Shown: in pieces, positions 24,703-34,779 of the stretch | How the letters are laid out: each line of letters opens with the position of its first letter | Numbering within the stretch: position 1 is the stretch's first letter | Assembly (NCBI GenBank): GCA_017798145.1 | Contig: CP059069.1 | Location: 2,031,226 to 2,095,225 of the forward strand | DNA: 64,000 nucleotides | Source of the DNA: Akkermansiaceae bacterium | Lineage (GTDB): Bacteria > Verrucomicrobiota > Verrucomicrobiia > Verrucomicrobiales > Akkermansiaceae | Reading direction: 5' to 3' | The notes under the pieces: generated by a model | What the model was told of the DNA's origin: nothing | The model's input: the letters and a program-made list of their open reading frames with translations, nothing else | The model's database searches: none | Position numbers and translations under genes: made by a program

Positions 24703-25116
24703 TCAGTGCATGTGCTTGCGCTTGAACCTCAGCGCGGCGCTCTGCTTGGCGATGATGCCCTGCAGGTAGGCGACCTCCTCGGCGTCCATGCTGTGCTCGA
24801 TGTTGAGCAGCTTCTCCTCGGCGCGCTTGATTGCCTCTTCGGTCGCTGACTCGTCGATCTCGCTCTCGCCAAGGGCCATGTCTGTCAGGACGACGGCCTT
24901 GTCCTGGGAGATTTCCGCAAATCCGGATCCGATGGCGATGGTGATGACCTGGCCTTCGCGAAGGTAGCGCAGCTCGCCGGGCTGGAGGGCCGTCACGAGT
25001 CCGGCGTGGCTCGGCAGGATGCCCATCTCCCCATCCGCTCCGGGCAGATAGACGTTCTCGACGGTATCCGAGAAAATCTTTTTCTCAGGCGTGACGATTT
25101 CGAGGTGGAGGGGCAT
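24703..25116 (-). CDS. atpC: F1Fo ATP synthase subunit epsilon
   Basis: 137 residues. The N-terminal beta-sandwich MPLHLEIVTPEKKIFSDTVENVYLPGADGEMGILPSHAGLVTAL is diagnostic, and the C-terminal pair of helices (ESEIDESATEEAIKRAEEKLL...) follows. It is part of the central stalk and regulates ATPase activity. It is the last gene of the operon, 45 bases after atpD; that spacer holds repeated GCTGAAA phrases. Confidence 0.93.
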   Translation of the reverse strand: MPLHLEIVTPEKKIFSDTVENVYLPGADGEMGILPSHAGLVTALQPGELRYLREGQVITIAIGSGFAEISQDKAVVLTDMALGESEIDESATEEAIKRAEEKLLNIEHSMDAEEVAYLQGIIAKQSAALRFKRKHMH

Positions 25117-25126
25117 GAAGGTAAAT

Positions 25127-25157
25127 GCTGAAAGGCTGAAAACTGAAAGGCTGAAAT
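25127..25157. repeat. Tandem CTGAAA phrase in the atpC-atpD spacer
   Basis: GCTGAAAGG occurs twice, separated by CTGAAAA, in a 31-base run with no coding potential. It is one of several short repeated texts in the spacers of this operon. Confidence 0.6.
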
Positions 25158-25161
25158 CCCG

Positions 25162-26640
<1,479 letters not shown>

Positions 26641-26649
26641 TCAGTTAAC

Positions 26650-26733
26650 AGTGATCAGGGATCAGTGGGTCGTTTGGCGGGGTGTATTGGTAATTGGGAA
26701 GTTTCATTGGCAGAGCACTGATCACTGATCACT
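26650..26733. repeat. Inverted repeat in the atpG-atpD spacer
   Basis: Two 18-base arms, AGTGATCAGGGATCAGTG (26650-26667) and CACTGATCACTGATCACT (26716-26733), match at 17 of 18 positions as an inverted repeat with 48 bases between them. The right arm is itself a tandem of GATCACT. It could form a strong mRNA hairpin between atpG and atpD. Confidence 0.75.
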
Positions 26734-26747
26734 GCTCACTTGGCACT

Positions 26748-27608
26748 CTACTCCATCGCTTTCATGGCGGTGGTGATCTCCAGGAGCTCGGCGGTGATCG
26801 CGGCCTGGCGGACCTTGTTGTATTCGAGGGTGAGTTCCTTGATGAATTTCTTGGCGTTGTCGGTGGCGGCCTTCATGGCGACCATGCGGGCGGAGTGCTC
26901 TGTGGCACGCGCTTCGAGAAGCGCCTGATAGACCTGGAAATTGACGTAAAGCGGTAGGATGGAAGCGAGAACCTCCTTGGGGGAAGGCTCGAAGAGGTGG
27001 TCGGCCGCACTTCCTGCGATCAGACCCTCGTCTCCCGAGGCCGCAGGCGGCTGGACGGGCAGGAGGGTGATCGTTTCGGGAACCTGCGTGAGGGTGTTCA
27101 CGAAGCGGTTGTAGGTGATCGAGACCTTGTCGTATTTCCCTTCGAGGAACTGCTTGGAAAGGAAAGAGGCGATGGCGCGGGCTTCGGCGAAAGGAACCGG
27201 ATCGGGAACCTGGAAATCCGCGAGGATGTGCTTTTTGGTCTTCTCCAGCATGATGCGGAGTTTCCGTCCGACGGTGACGTAGTCGGCGGTTTCGGAGGTC
27301 GTGGCGCGGAGCTTCTTGGCGACGTTCGTATTGAGCGGGCCGCAAAGCCCCTTGTCGGTGGAGATGACGAGGACGAGTTCGCGGTCGCCCTCACGCACTT
27401 CAAGGAGCGGGTGGGTGGCATCTTCACTTTCACCCGCCGCGATGTCGCTGAGGACGGCGTTGAGCTGTGAGGAATAATCCCGGCCGGCGAGAGCCTGGTC
27501 CTGGGCTTTCTTCATCTTCGCGGCCGCGACGAGCTGCATCGCCCGGGTGATCTGGGCGGTGTTCTTGACCGATTTGATTCGGCGGCGGATGTCTCGGAGG
27601 TTGGCCAT
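26748..27608 (-). CDS. atpG: F1Fo ATP synthase subunit gamma
   Basis: 286 residues. The N-terminal MANLRDIRRRIKSVKNTAQITRAMQLVAAAKM and the C-terminal LTLEYNKVRQAAITAELLEITTAMKAM helices, which form the rotating coiled coil, are both present, as is VISTDKGLCGPLNTN. It is the central shaft that couples c-ring rotation to catalysis. Confidence 0.95.
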   Translation of the reverse strand: MANLRDIRRRIKSVKNTAQITRAMQLVAAAKMKKAQDQALAGRDYSSQLNAVLSDIAAGESEDATHPLLEVREGDRELVLVISTDKGLCGPLNTNVAKKLRATTSETADYVTVGRKLRIMLEKTKKHILADFQVPDPVPFAEARAIASFLSKQFLEGKYDKVSITYNRFVNTLTQVPETITLLPVQPPAASGDEGLIAGSAADHLFEPSPKEVLASILPLYVNFQVYQALLEARATEHSARMVAMKAATDNAKKFIKELTLEYNKVRQAAITAELLEITTAMKAME

Positions 27609-27701
27609 GTTATTTTAAAGGATATTGGATATTTGTGATTCGATATTGGGTGTTCGGCTCGGGAATTGGCTCCCTAATTTCCAATCTCGAATTTCCAATG
27701 T

Positions 27702-29243
<1,542 letters not shown>

Positions 29244-29314
29244 TTTTGGAAGGTTGCTAGTGTGAAGTTGTCAGTTTTCAGGAAGAAAATCAGAATGTTG
29301 GGAGGCGGGTCGGG

Positions 29315-29707
29315 TCAGAATGCCTTCGAAAGGCGGTCGAGGCGGCCTGCGACGGAGCCGTCGAGGACGTCGTCACCGACCTTGATGCGGAGTCCGCCGA
29401 GGAGGTCGGGGTTGGTCTTGAACTGGATGTTTAGGTTGGAGCCGTATTGCTTGGCGAGGTCGGTGGCGATGCGCTGGCCGTCGTTGGCGCTGAGGACGGT
29501 TGCGCTTTCCACGAGAACCTCGCGGCGTGCCATTTCGAGGCGGGCGAGTCGCTGGATCGCGGCGAGGATTGCGCGGTAGTCGCGTGGCTGGGAGGCGATG
29601 AGTTTCGAGACGAGGTCGCGCAGCCTGTTGTCATCAAGCTGTCCGTTCACCTGGCACAGGCCATAAAGGCGGCGGGCGGTGGCGGCTGCGACTTTGGAGA
29701 TTTTCAT
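29315..29707 (-). CDS. atpH: F1Fo ATP synthase subunit delta (short form)
   Basis: 130 residues, against about 175-180 in most bacteria. The C-terminal part is well kept (TNPDLLGGLRIKVGDDVLDGSVAGRLDRLSKAF). The N-terminal helical domain that contacts alpha is shortened; the protein starts MKISKVAAATARRLYGLCQ. Its position between atpF and atpA is canonical. It links F1 to the peripheral stalk. I see no upstream in-frame extension, so the short form appears genuine. Confidence 0.88.
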   Translation of the reverse strand: MKISKVAAATARRLYGLCQVNGQLDDNRLRDLVSKLIASQPRDYRAILAAIQRLARLEMARREVLVESATVLSANDGQRIATDLAKQYGSNLNIQFKTNPDLLGGLRIKVGDDVLDGSVAGRLDRLSKAF

Positions 29708-29733
29708 CGTGGTGGAACGGAAAAGGGGGTGGA

Positions 29734-30294
29734 TCAGTTGGCGACCTTGGAGAGCGCCTCTTCGTTGATGCGGTGCTGGTCTTCGGCGGTGAGCACCTTG
29801 CCGGTGACCTGTGAGGTGGTGGCGGCGACGAGGCGGCCGAACTCGCGCTTGAGTTCTGCGGAGATACGCTCGCGGTCGGCGTTCCCTGCGGCCTCCGCCT
29901 TGGCGAGGATCTGCTGGGCATGGGCGATGGCCTCCTGCGATTTCTGCTCGGAGAAGGCGGCTGCGCCCTCTTTCGCCTCGGTGATGAGGCGGATCGCGTC
30001 TTCGTTGGCCTTGGCGATCGCGGCGGCGGTGGTCGCTTCGGACTCGGCGAGCTGTTTCTCGATGCGCTTTAGCTTCTCCTCACCGGCGAGGATGCGCTCG
30101 CGGCGCTGCTCAAGCATGGATTGGATTGGACCGAAGGCGAATTTCTTCAGAAGGAAGATCACGATCGCAAAGCTGATGAACTGGGAGATGAGCTGCGGCC
30201 AGTAGACTTTGAAATTGCGTGTGATATCCCCGACTACGCCTTCTGATTCGGCGGCAGGAGCAGCGGCGGCTAGGAAATCGAAAATCGGGAGCAT
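29734..30294 (-). CDS. atpF: F1Fo ATP synthase subunit b
   Basis: 186 residues. One membrane helix lies near residues 32-52 (LISQFISFAIVIFLLKKFAFGPI), followed by a long charged helix rich in Ala, Glu and Lys (RRERILAGEEKLKRIEKQLAESEATTAA), the dimeric peripheral stalk. The N-terminal 25 residues are hydrophobic and Ala-rich. It lies between atpE and atpH. Confidence 0.92.
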   Translation of the reverse strand: MLPIFDFLAAAAPAAESEGVVGDITRNFKVYWPQLISQFISFAIVIFLLKKFAFGPIQSMLEQRRERILAGEEKLKRIEKQLAESEATTAAAIAKANEDAIRLITEAKEGAAAFSEQKSQEAIAHAQQILAKAEAAGNADRERISAELKREFGRLVAATTSQVTGKVLTAEDQHRINEEALSKVAN

Positions 30295-30369
30295 GGTCGG
30301 GGAAAAGAATGATTGGGGACAGGGAGGACAGGGGCTTGGCTGGCAAACCCCTGTCCGGGAAGCGGTTGG

Positions 30370-30597
30370 TTACTTGGCAAGGAAGATCGCGAAGAACACG
30401 ATACCTTCGATAAGCGCTGCAAGAATGATCGAGAGCGTAAGGATCGGGCCGGATGCGCCGGGATTGCGGCCGGTGGCTTCAGCGGCTTTCGAGCCGAGGA
30501 GGCCGATGCCGATGGCTGCGCCGAGGGCTGCTGCTGCGACTGCGAAGTGCCAGGTGTTGAAGTTGCTGGCGGCTTGGGCGAGGATTTCAAATGTCAT
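30370..30597 (-). CDS. atpE: F1Fo ATP synthase subunit c
   Basis: 75 residues in two membrane helices: AVAAAALGAAIGIGLLGSKAAEA with the Gly/Ala packing motif, the polar loop TGRNPGA, and a second helix with the ion-binding Glu in AALIEGIVFF. The residue after the Glu is Gly and helix one has no Gln, so proton rather than sodium coupling is likely. It forms the c-ring. Confidence 0.93.
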   Translation of the reverse strand: MTFEILAQAASNFNTWHFAVAAAALGAAIGIGLLGSKAAEATGRNPGASGPILTLSIILAALIEGIVFFAIFLAK

Positions 30598-30675
30598 GGT
30601 TCAGTTTGGTTTGTGTTGGTTTGCCAGCCCCCACGGTCTTTGCCATGGTCAGACTGGGAAAGTGTCTGGAAATTT

Positions 30676-31575
30676 TTAGTGCGGATGCTCGTCATGGTCC
30701 TCGCCATGGTCGCAGATGAGCTTGAGGAAAACGGAGGTGAGCAGCATGAAAACAAGCGCCTGGATGAGGCCGACGAGGAGCTCCAGGAAATAGAACGGGA
30801 TGACCGGAATCCAACCGAACCACTCTCCGATGTGGCCTGTTCCAAAAAGGAGCATCACGTTTTCCAGAATGCTCTCTCCGGCATAGACGTTTCCATAAAG
30901 GCGGAAGGAAAGGGCCACGGGGCGGAAAAGGATGGAGATCACTTCAAGCACACCCACGAATCCGAAGACCAGGATCATCGGGACGAGGATGAAGCCGACG
31001 AATTTCCCTTTCGGAGCGAAGATGTGTGCGAGGAAGCCTTTGAGGTTGTTTTCACGGATGGCCCAGTAGAACCAGAGCAGGGCGAAGGTGACTGACATGG
31101 CGATGGTCATGTTCAGATCCGCGTTTCCACCGCGCAGGAACGGGCGGAACACATCGTGGGATTCCACACCGCTGCCGGTGAGCTTGAATCCCACGGTGCC
31201 GACACCGGGGATGAGCCCGAACCAGTTGACGAAGAGGATGAGGATAAAGATGGAGCCGAAGAACCAGAAGGTCTTCTTCACGAGGGCCGGGCCGAGGATT
31301 CCCTCAAGGAAATTGTAGAGGCTTTCCACAAGCCACTCGACGGTGTTCTGGAAGCCTGCCGGGATGAGTTTCATGTTCTTGGTCGCAAGCTGCGCGATCA
31401 GGATAATGAAAGCGGCAACGATCCAGACCATGATCATGGAATTGGTGACGACCAGCGGCCCCACTTTGAAAATCTCCTCGGCATGGAGGGGAAGATGGTC
31501 ATGCCCACCTTCCGCGCCGAACGCCGATGCGAGGCCGAGCAGCCAGATAGAGATCATTGCGGTGAAACGGGTCAT
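30676..31575 (-). CDS. atpB: F1Fo ATP synthase subunit a
   Basis: 299 residues. The N-terminus (MTRFTAMISIWLLGLASAFGAEGGHDH) looks like a signal peptide followed by a His-rich stretch. Membrane helices follow, with the essential Arg in SFRLYGNVYAGES near 225 and a C-terminal helix ending in a His/Asp/Glu-rich tail. It forms the proton half-channels against the c-ring. It is the first gene of the operon; no atpI is seen upstream. Confidence 0.93.
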   Translation of the reverse strand: MTRFTAMISIWLLGLASAFGAEGGHDHLPLHAEEIFKVGPLVVTNSMIMVWIVAAFIILIAQLATKNMKLIPAGFQNTVEWLVESLYNFLEGILGPALVKKTFWFFGSIFILILFVNWFGLIPGVGTVGFKLTGSGVESHDVFRPFLRGGNADLNMTIAMSVTFALLWFYWAIRENNLKGFLAHIFAPKGKFVGFILVPMILVFGFVGVLEVISILFRPVALSFRLYGNVYAGESILENVMLLFGTGHIGEWFGWIPVIPFYFLELLVGLIQALVFMLLTSVFLKLICDHGEDHDEHPH

Positions 31576-31965
31576 TGGAAAGTGATGGGGAGTCCGTTGG
31601 GAATGAGCGCCGGGTGATACCGATCCCCCCTATCCACCGCAAGAGATATTTGTGAAAAATTTCACAAGGTCTGCGTTTTTCTTCTAAAATGTCCGATTTT
31701 ACAGGGATTGTGGATCTTGCGGGAATTCACTTATTTTCCGACCGGTGCCGCTCTTCTGCCGTCCCGGGCGGTTTCCACCGGTGGGCGGAGGGGAGGCGGC
31801 CACGCCCTCCGAATCTGTTAGATCGGCATGATGGGCTGCGGGTAGTGCCGGCCGTACAAGCGGGAATGCCCCGCAAAGTCAAGCGGCGTGGTGAAAAAAA
31901 ACCTCACAGAAACATCGGCTTTTCTCTTGCAAAGGGGGTGCCGCCTCATCAAAACGACTCCTGCC
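31576..31965. other. Divergent intergenic region between the ATP synthase operon and the HU gene
   Basis: 390 bases without a supported gene. It must hold promoters for both directions. Besides the CRP-type palindrome at 31651-31666 it contains an AT-rich stretch at 31669-31700. Reading frames across it are not protein-like. Confidence 0.5.
31651..31666. promoter_or_regulatory. CRP/FNR-family-type operator upstream of the ATP synthase operon
   Basis: The sequence TGTGA-N6-TCACA matches the classical CRP consensus exactly, inside a longer palindrome TTGTGAAA-AA-TTTCACAA (31650-31667). It lies 76 bases upstream of the atpB start, a promoter-like distance. A CRP/FNR-family regulator is inferred; none is encoded in this window. 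Confidence 0.5.
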
Positions 31966-32241
31966 ATGAACAAAGCAGACCTTGTAGAAGCCATCCAAAA
32001 AGCCCTCGGAGCAGACGCCACCAAGCGTTCCGCTGAAGAAGCCCTCGACGCAGTCCTCTCCTCCATCGCCAAAGGCGTGAAGAAGGACTCGAAAGTCCAG
32101 ATCATCGGATTCGGAACTTTCGAAGTGAAGAAGCGCGCAGCCCGCATGGGACGCAACCCGAAAACCGGAGCAGCCCTCAAAATCGCCGCCTCGAAGTCGG
32201 TCGGTTTCAAGGCATCCTCCGTGCTGAAGGGAAGCCTGTGA
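31966..32241 (+). CDS. hup: HU family DNA-binding protein
   Basis: 91 residues from MNKADLVEAIQKAL. The HU/IHF fold is complete: the N-terminal helices, VQIIGFGTFEVKKRAARMGRNPKTGAALKI, and the C-terminal KSVGFKASSVLK. The RMGRNPKTG arm binds the minor groove and bends DNA. The frame is open from 31888, but the ATG at 31966 gives the conserved start. The gene ends just before a strong terminator. Confidence 0.93.
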   Translation: MNKADLVEAIQKALGADATKRSAEEALDAVLSSIAKGVKKDSKVQIIGFGTFEVKKRAARMGRNPKTGAALKIAASKSVGFKASSVLKGSL

Positions 32242-32285
32242 TACACCGGCGGGCAACCGCCGGAAAATGATCATCAACAAACCCG

Positions 32286-32316
32286 AAAACCCCGCCCGCA
32301 TGCCGGACGGGGTTTT
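32286..32316. terminator. Bidirectional rho-independent terminator
   Basis: AAAACCCCG pairs with CGGGGTTTT around a GC-rich centre. The plus strand is followed by TTTTCTTTTT and the minus-strand side by AAAAC. It lies between the convergent HU and tRNA-dihydrouridine synthase genes and can serve both. Confidence 0.85.
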
Positions 32317-32343
32317 CTTTTTCACATGGCGGCGGGACGCGCC

Positions 32344-33372
32344 TCAGCGGAGCAACTCCCGGAAGCCGCAGAAGACCCGCGATTCCTGCGGGGGCATGGT
32401 TGGCAGCGGATCGTCGCTGCCGAGGTGTGCGCCGCATAGCGAGGAAAATTCCGCAGGTGTTTTCATGCGGCGGATGGCGTGGCTGAAATCCCCGGAAATG
32501 CCCTCGCAGATGTAAACCATGGTCTTTTTCATGCGCTGGACGTGGAGCAGGGGATCGAAATCCGGATGCTCGCGGGCGAGCTCTTCGGAAAGCTCCATGA
32601 TGTATCCGTGCAGATCCCGGTGACTGGGCCTGGCGATGGGCTGCCCGGCAAACGCAGCGGAGATCTGCCCGTAGAGCCATGGGTTCCGGATCGCGCCGCG
32701 CCCCACCATCAGGCCGGCCGCTCCGGTTTTGCGGTGGAGGGCGAGGGCGGTTTGCGTATCGACCACATTCCCATTGGCGATGACAGGGCAGGGCATCGTC
32801 TCCACGGCGAGCCGGACGCATTCCGGCTTCACCGGGGTGGCGTAGCGGTCAGCGACGGTGCGGCCATGGATGGTGAGCCCGTCGATGGCATGGCGTTTGA
32901 AAACCTCCAGCAACCCCGGGAACTCATCGGGCTCGTGGTAGCCGAGCCGAGTCTTCACGGTGAGGCGCCCGGGGACGGCATCGCGGAGGGCGCCGAGGAT
33001 TTCGTGGATCGTTTCCGGTGATCTGAGCAGGCCGCCGCCCGCATCCTTGCGGCAGACGACGGGTGCGGGGCAGCCGAGATTCAGATCGATCCCGGCGATG
33101 GGATACCGGGAAAGCTCGCGGGCGGAGCGGACGAGGTTCGGGATATCGCGGCCTATCATCTGCGCGAAGATGGGGCGGCCGGTTTCATTTTCGGAAATCG
33201 AGCGGAGAATGTATCGGTTGAGCCGCGAGTCCGGGTGAATGCGAAAATACTCGGTGACGAACCAATCCGGCAGGCTGCGCCGCCCGAGTACCCGCATGAA
33301 GGGCAAGTCCGTGACGTCCTGCATCGGCGCAAGTACAAGCGCGGGGCGTTTTTCTGGTATGAGGTCGCGCAT
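32344..33372 (-). CDS. dus: tRNA-dihydrouridine synthase family protein
   Basis: 342 residues of a TIM-barrel flavoenzyme. LVLAPMQDVTDLPFM, the signature DLNLGCPAPVVCRKDAGGGLL with the catalytic Cys region, the TVKTRLGYHEP Lys, IHGRTVADRY, and GLMVGRGAIRNPWL for FMN phosphate are all visible. It reduces uridine to dihydrouridine in tRNA with NADPH. Which Dus subclass it belongs to cannot be fixed by eye. It is divergent from the PUR-alpha-like gene with 31 bases between them. Confidence 0.9.
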   Translation of the reverse strand: MRDLIPEKRPALVLAPMQDVTDLPFMRVLGRRSLPDWFVTEYFRIHPDSRLNRYILRSISENETGRPIFAQMIGRDIPNLVRSARELSRYPIAGIDLNLGCPAPVVCRKDAGGGLLRSPETIHEILGALRDAVPGRLTVKTRLGYHEPDEFPGLLEVFKRHAIDGLTIHGRTVADRYATPVKPECVRLAVETMPCPVIANGNVVDTQTALALHRKTGAAGLMVGRGAIRNPWLYGQISAAFAGQPIARPSHRDLHGYIMELSEELAREHPDFDPLLHVQRMKKTMVYICEGISGDFSHAIRRMKTPAEFSSLCGAHLGSDDPLPTMPPQESRVFCGFRELLR

Positions 33373-33403
33373 GTGCCGGAATCAGGAATTGGTTTGACAA
33401 TCA

Positions 33404-33658
33404 ATGCCCCCAACCAATGCTGGCAGCGAACAACTTACTGGGATTAAAGTGGATAGCGACCTTTTGCATACGGAAAAAATTCTCTCGGACAGGAAGACAT
33501 TCTTCCTCGATCTCAAGCAGAACTCACGGGGGATGGTGGTGAAAATCACCGAGGATGTCGGCGGAAACAGGGACACCATCATGGTGCCAGCGGAAATCCT
33601 CGGGGATTTCATCGCGGCGCTGACGGATATCAAGCTGACGGCGGACGAGCAGGAGTGA
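33404..33658 (+). CDS. PUR-alpha-like nucleic-acid-binding protein (DUF3276/PurA type)
   Basis: 84 residues. The pattern EKILSDRKTFFLDLKQNSRGMVVKITEDVG, followed by DTIMVPAEILGDFIAALTDIKL, matches one PUR repeat (beta strands plus a helix) as in the bacterial PurA/DUF3276 proteins, which bind single-stranded DNA or RNA as dimers. The first 18 residues are weakly conserved. It is followed 16 bases later by the PIN/TRAM gene. I recognise the fold by pattern; no target is known. Confidence 0.65.
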   Translation: MPPTNAGSEQLTGIKVDSDLLHTEKILSDRKTFFLDLKQNSRGMVVKITEDVGGNRDTIMVPAEILGDFIAALTDIKLTADEQE

Positions 33659-33674
33659 GCATCCCGCCACACCC

Positions 33675-34742
33675 ATGAACCGCTCTTCCGTCAACATCGC
33701 CAGGCTTGTCTATTTGCTGGTCTGCCAAGCGGCCGGTGTCGCCATCGCCCTAAGCACCAAGGGCACGCCCTTTGAGATGTCAGTGACCCTGGGTCTGCTC
33801 ATCGGGCTGGCCATCGGCTTTTGCTTCATCGGCATCGAGAGGCTCATGGAGGGATTCACCCTGCGCGGCTTTTCCACCGCCACCTTCGGACTCGGAGTCG
33901 GGCTTTTCTGCGCATGGCTGCTGACACGGGTGCAGATCTCCGGGCTGCTGGAGCTCGCCTTCCGCGACCGCGTCGAAAGCACGCAGGACGGGGAAACCCT
34001 CGTCAACTCCCTGCGGCTGGCGCTGGATGTGACGCTTTTCGCCAGCCTCGGCTTCCTCGGCATGGTGCTGGCACTGCGCAGCAACCGGGATGATTTCGCC
34101 TTCATCATCCCCTACGTCCGTTTCCGCCAGGACGCCAGCTCCGGACAGCCCATCGTGCTCGACGCAGAGGCGGTGATGGACGGGCGCATCCTCGGGCTGC
34201 TGTCTTCCGGCTTCATCAGCGGGCGGCTCATCGTCGCACAGTTCGTCCTCGAGGAGATCCAGACACTCGCCAACGAGGGGTCCAACGGCATACGCCAGCG
34301 GGCGCAGCGGGGGCTGGAAAACCTTGAGAAAATGCAGGCCGCCCCGGAAATTCAGGTCTCCCTCCATGAGGGCAGGATCACCGACGAGTCGCAGACGCAC
34401 CACGCCCGCCTCATCAGCACCGCCAAGTTTTTCGGGGCACGCCTGCTCACCCTTGAGGAAAACCTGACCAAGATCGCGCGCCTGCAGGGCATCGCCGTGC
34501 TCAACCTCAATGACCTCGACCAGGCGCTGCGCCCATCGGTCGGGGTTGGGGACAGGCTGCGGGTGGCTCTCGTCAGGCCGGGCAAGGAGGATCACCAGGG
34601 TGTCGGCTACCTGCCGGATGGGTCGATGATCGTCGTCAACCAGGCTGCGGATAGGATAGGCGAAACGATTGATGCCGTGGTCGTGACAACCTTGCAGACA
34701 GGCACCGGCACGCTGATTTTTGCGGAGCGAGACTACACCTAG
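33675..34742 (+). CDS. PIN/TRAM-domain membrane protein (YacL-like)
   Basis: 355 residues. Four hydrophobic segments lie in the first 135 residues. They are followed by a PIN domain: IVLDAEAVMDGRILGLLSSGFISG near 155-178, then LEEIQTLANEG, and the TKFFGARLLTLEENLTKIA-type second half. A TRAM domain (GVGDRLRVALVRPGKEDHQGVGYLPDGSMIVV) follows near 290-345. PIN domains are RNases with an Asp cluster; the Asp at about 158 and others are present. It resembles Bacillus YacL. Its cellular role is not established. Confidence 0.85.
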   Translation: MNRSSVNIARLVYLLVCQAAGVAIALSTKGTPFEMSVTLGLLIGLAIGFCFIGIERLMEGFTLRGFSTATFGLGVGLFCAWLLTRVQISGLLELAFRDRVESTQDGETLVNSLRLALDVTLFASLGFLGMVLALRSNRDDFAFIIPYVRFRQDASSGQPIVLDAEAVMDGRILGLLSSGFISGRLIVAQFVLEEIQTLANEGSNGIRQRAQRGLENLEKMQAAPEIQVSLHEGRITDESQTHHARLISTAKFFGARLLTLEENLTKIARLQGIAVLNLNDLDQALRPSVGVGDRLRVALVRPGKEDHQGVGYLPDGSMIVVNQAADRIGETIDAVVVTTLQTGTGTLIFAERDYT

Positions 34743-34779
34743 GCGAGGGTGAAAGACGTAAGTGATCGCCGGGGGAATC

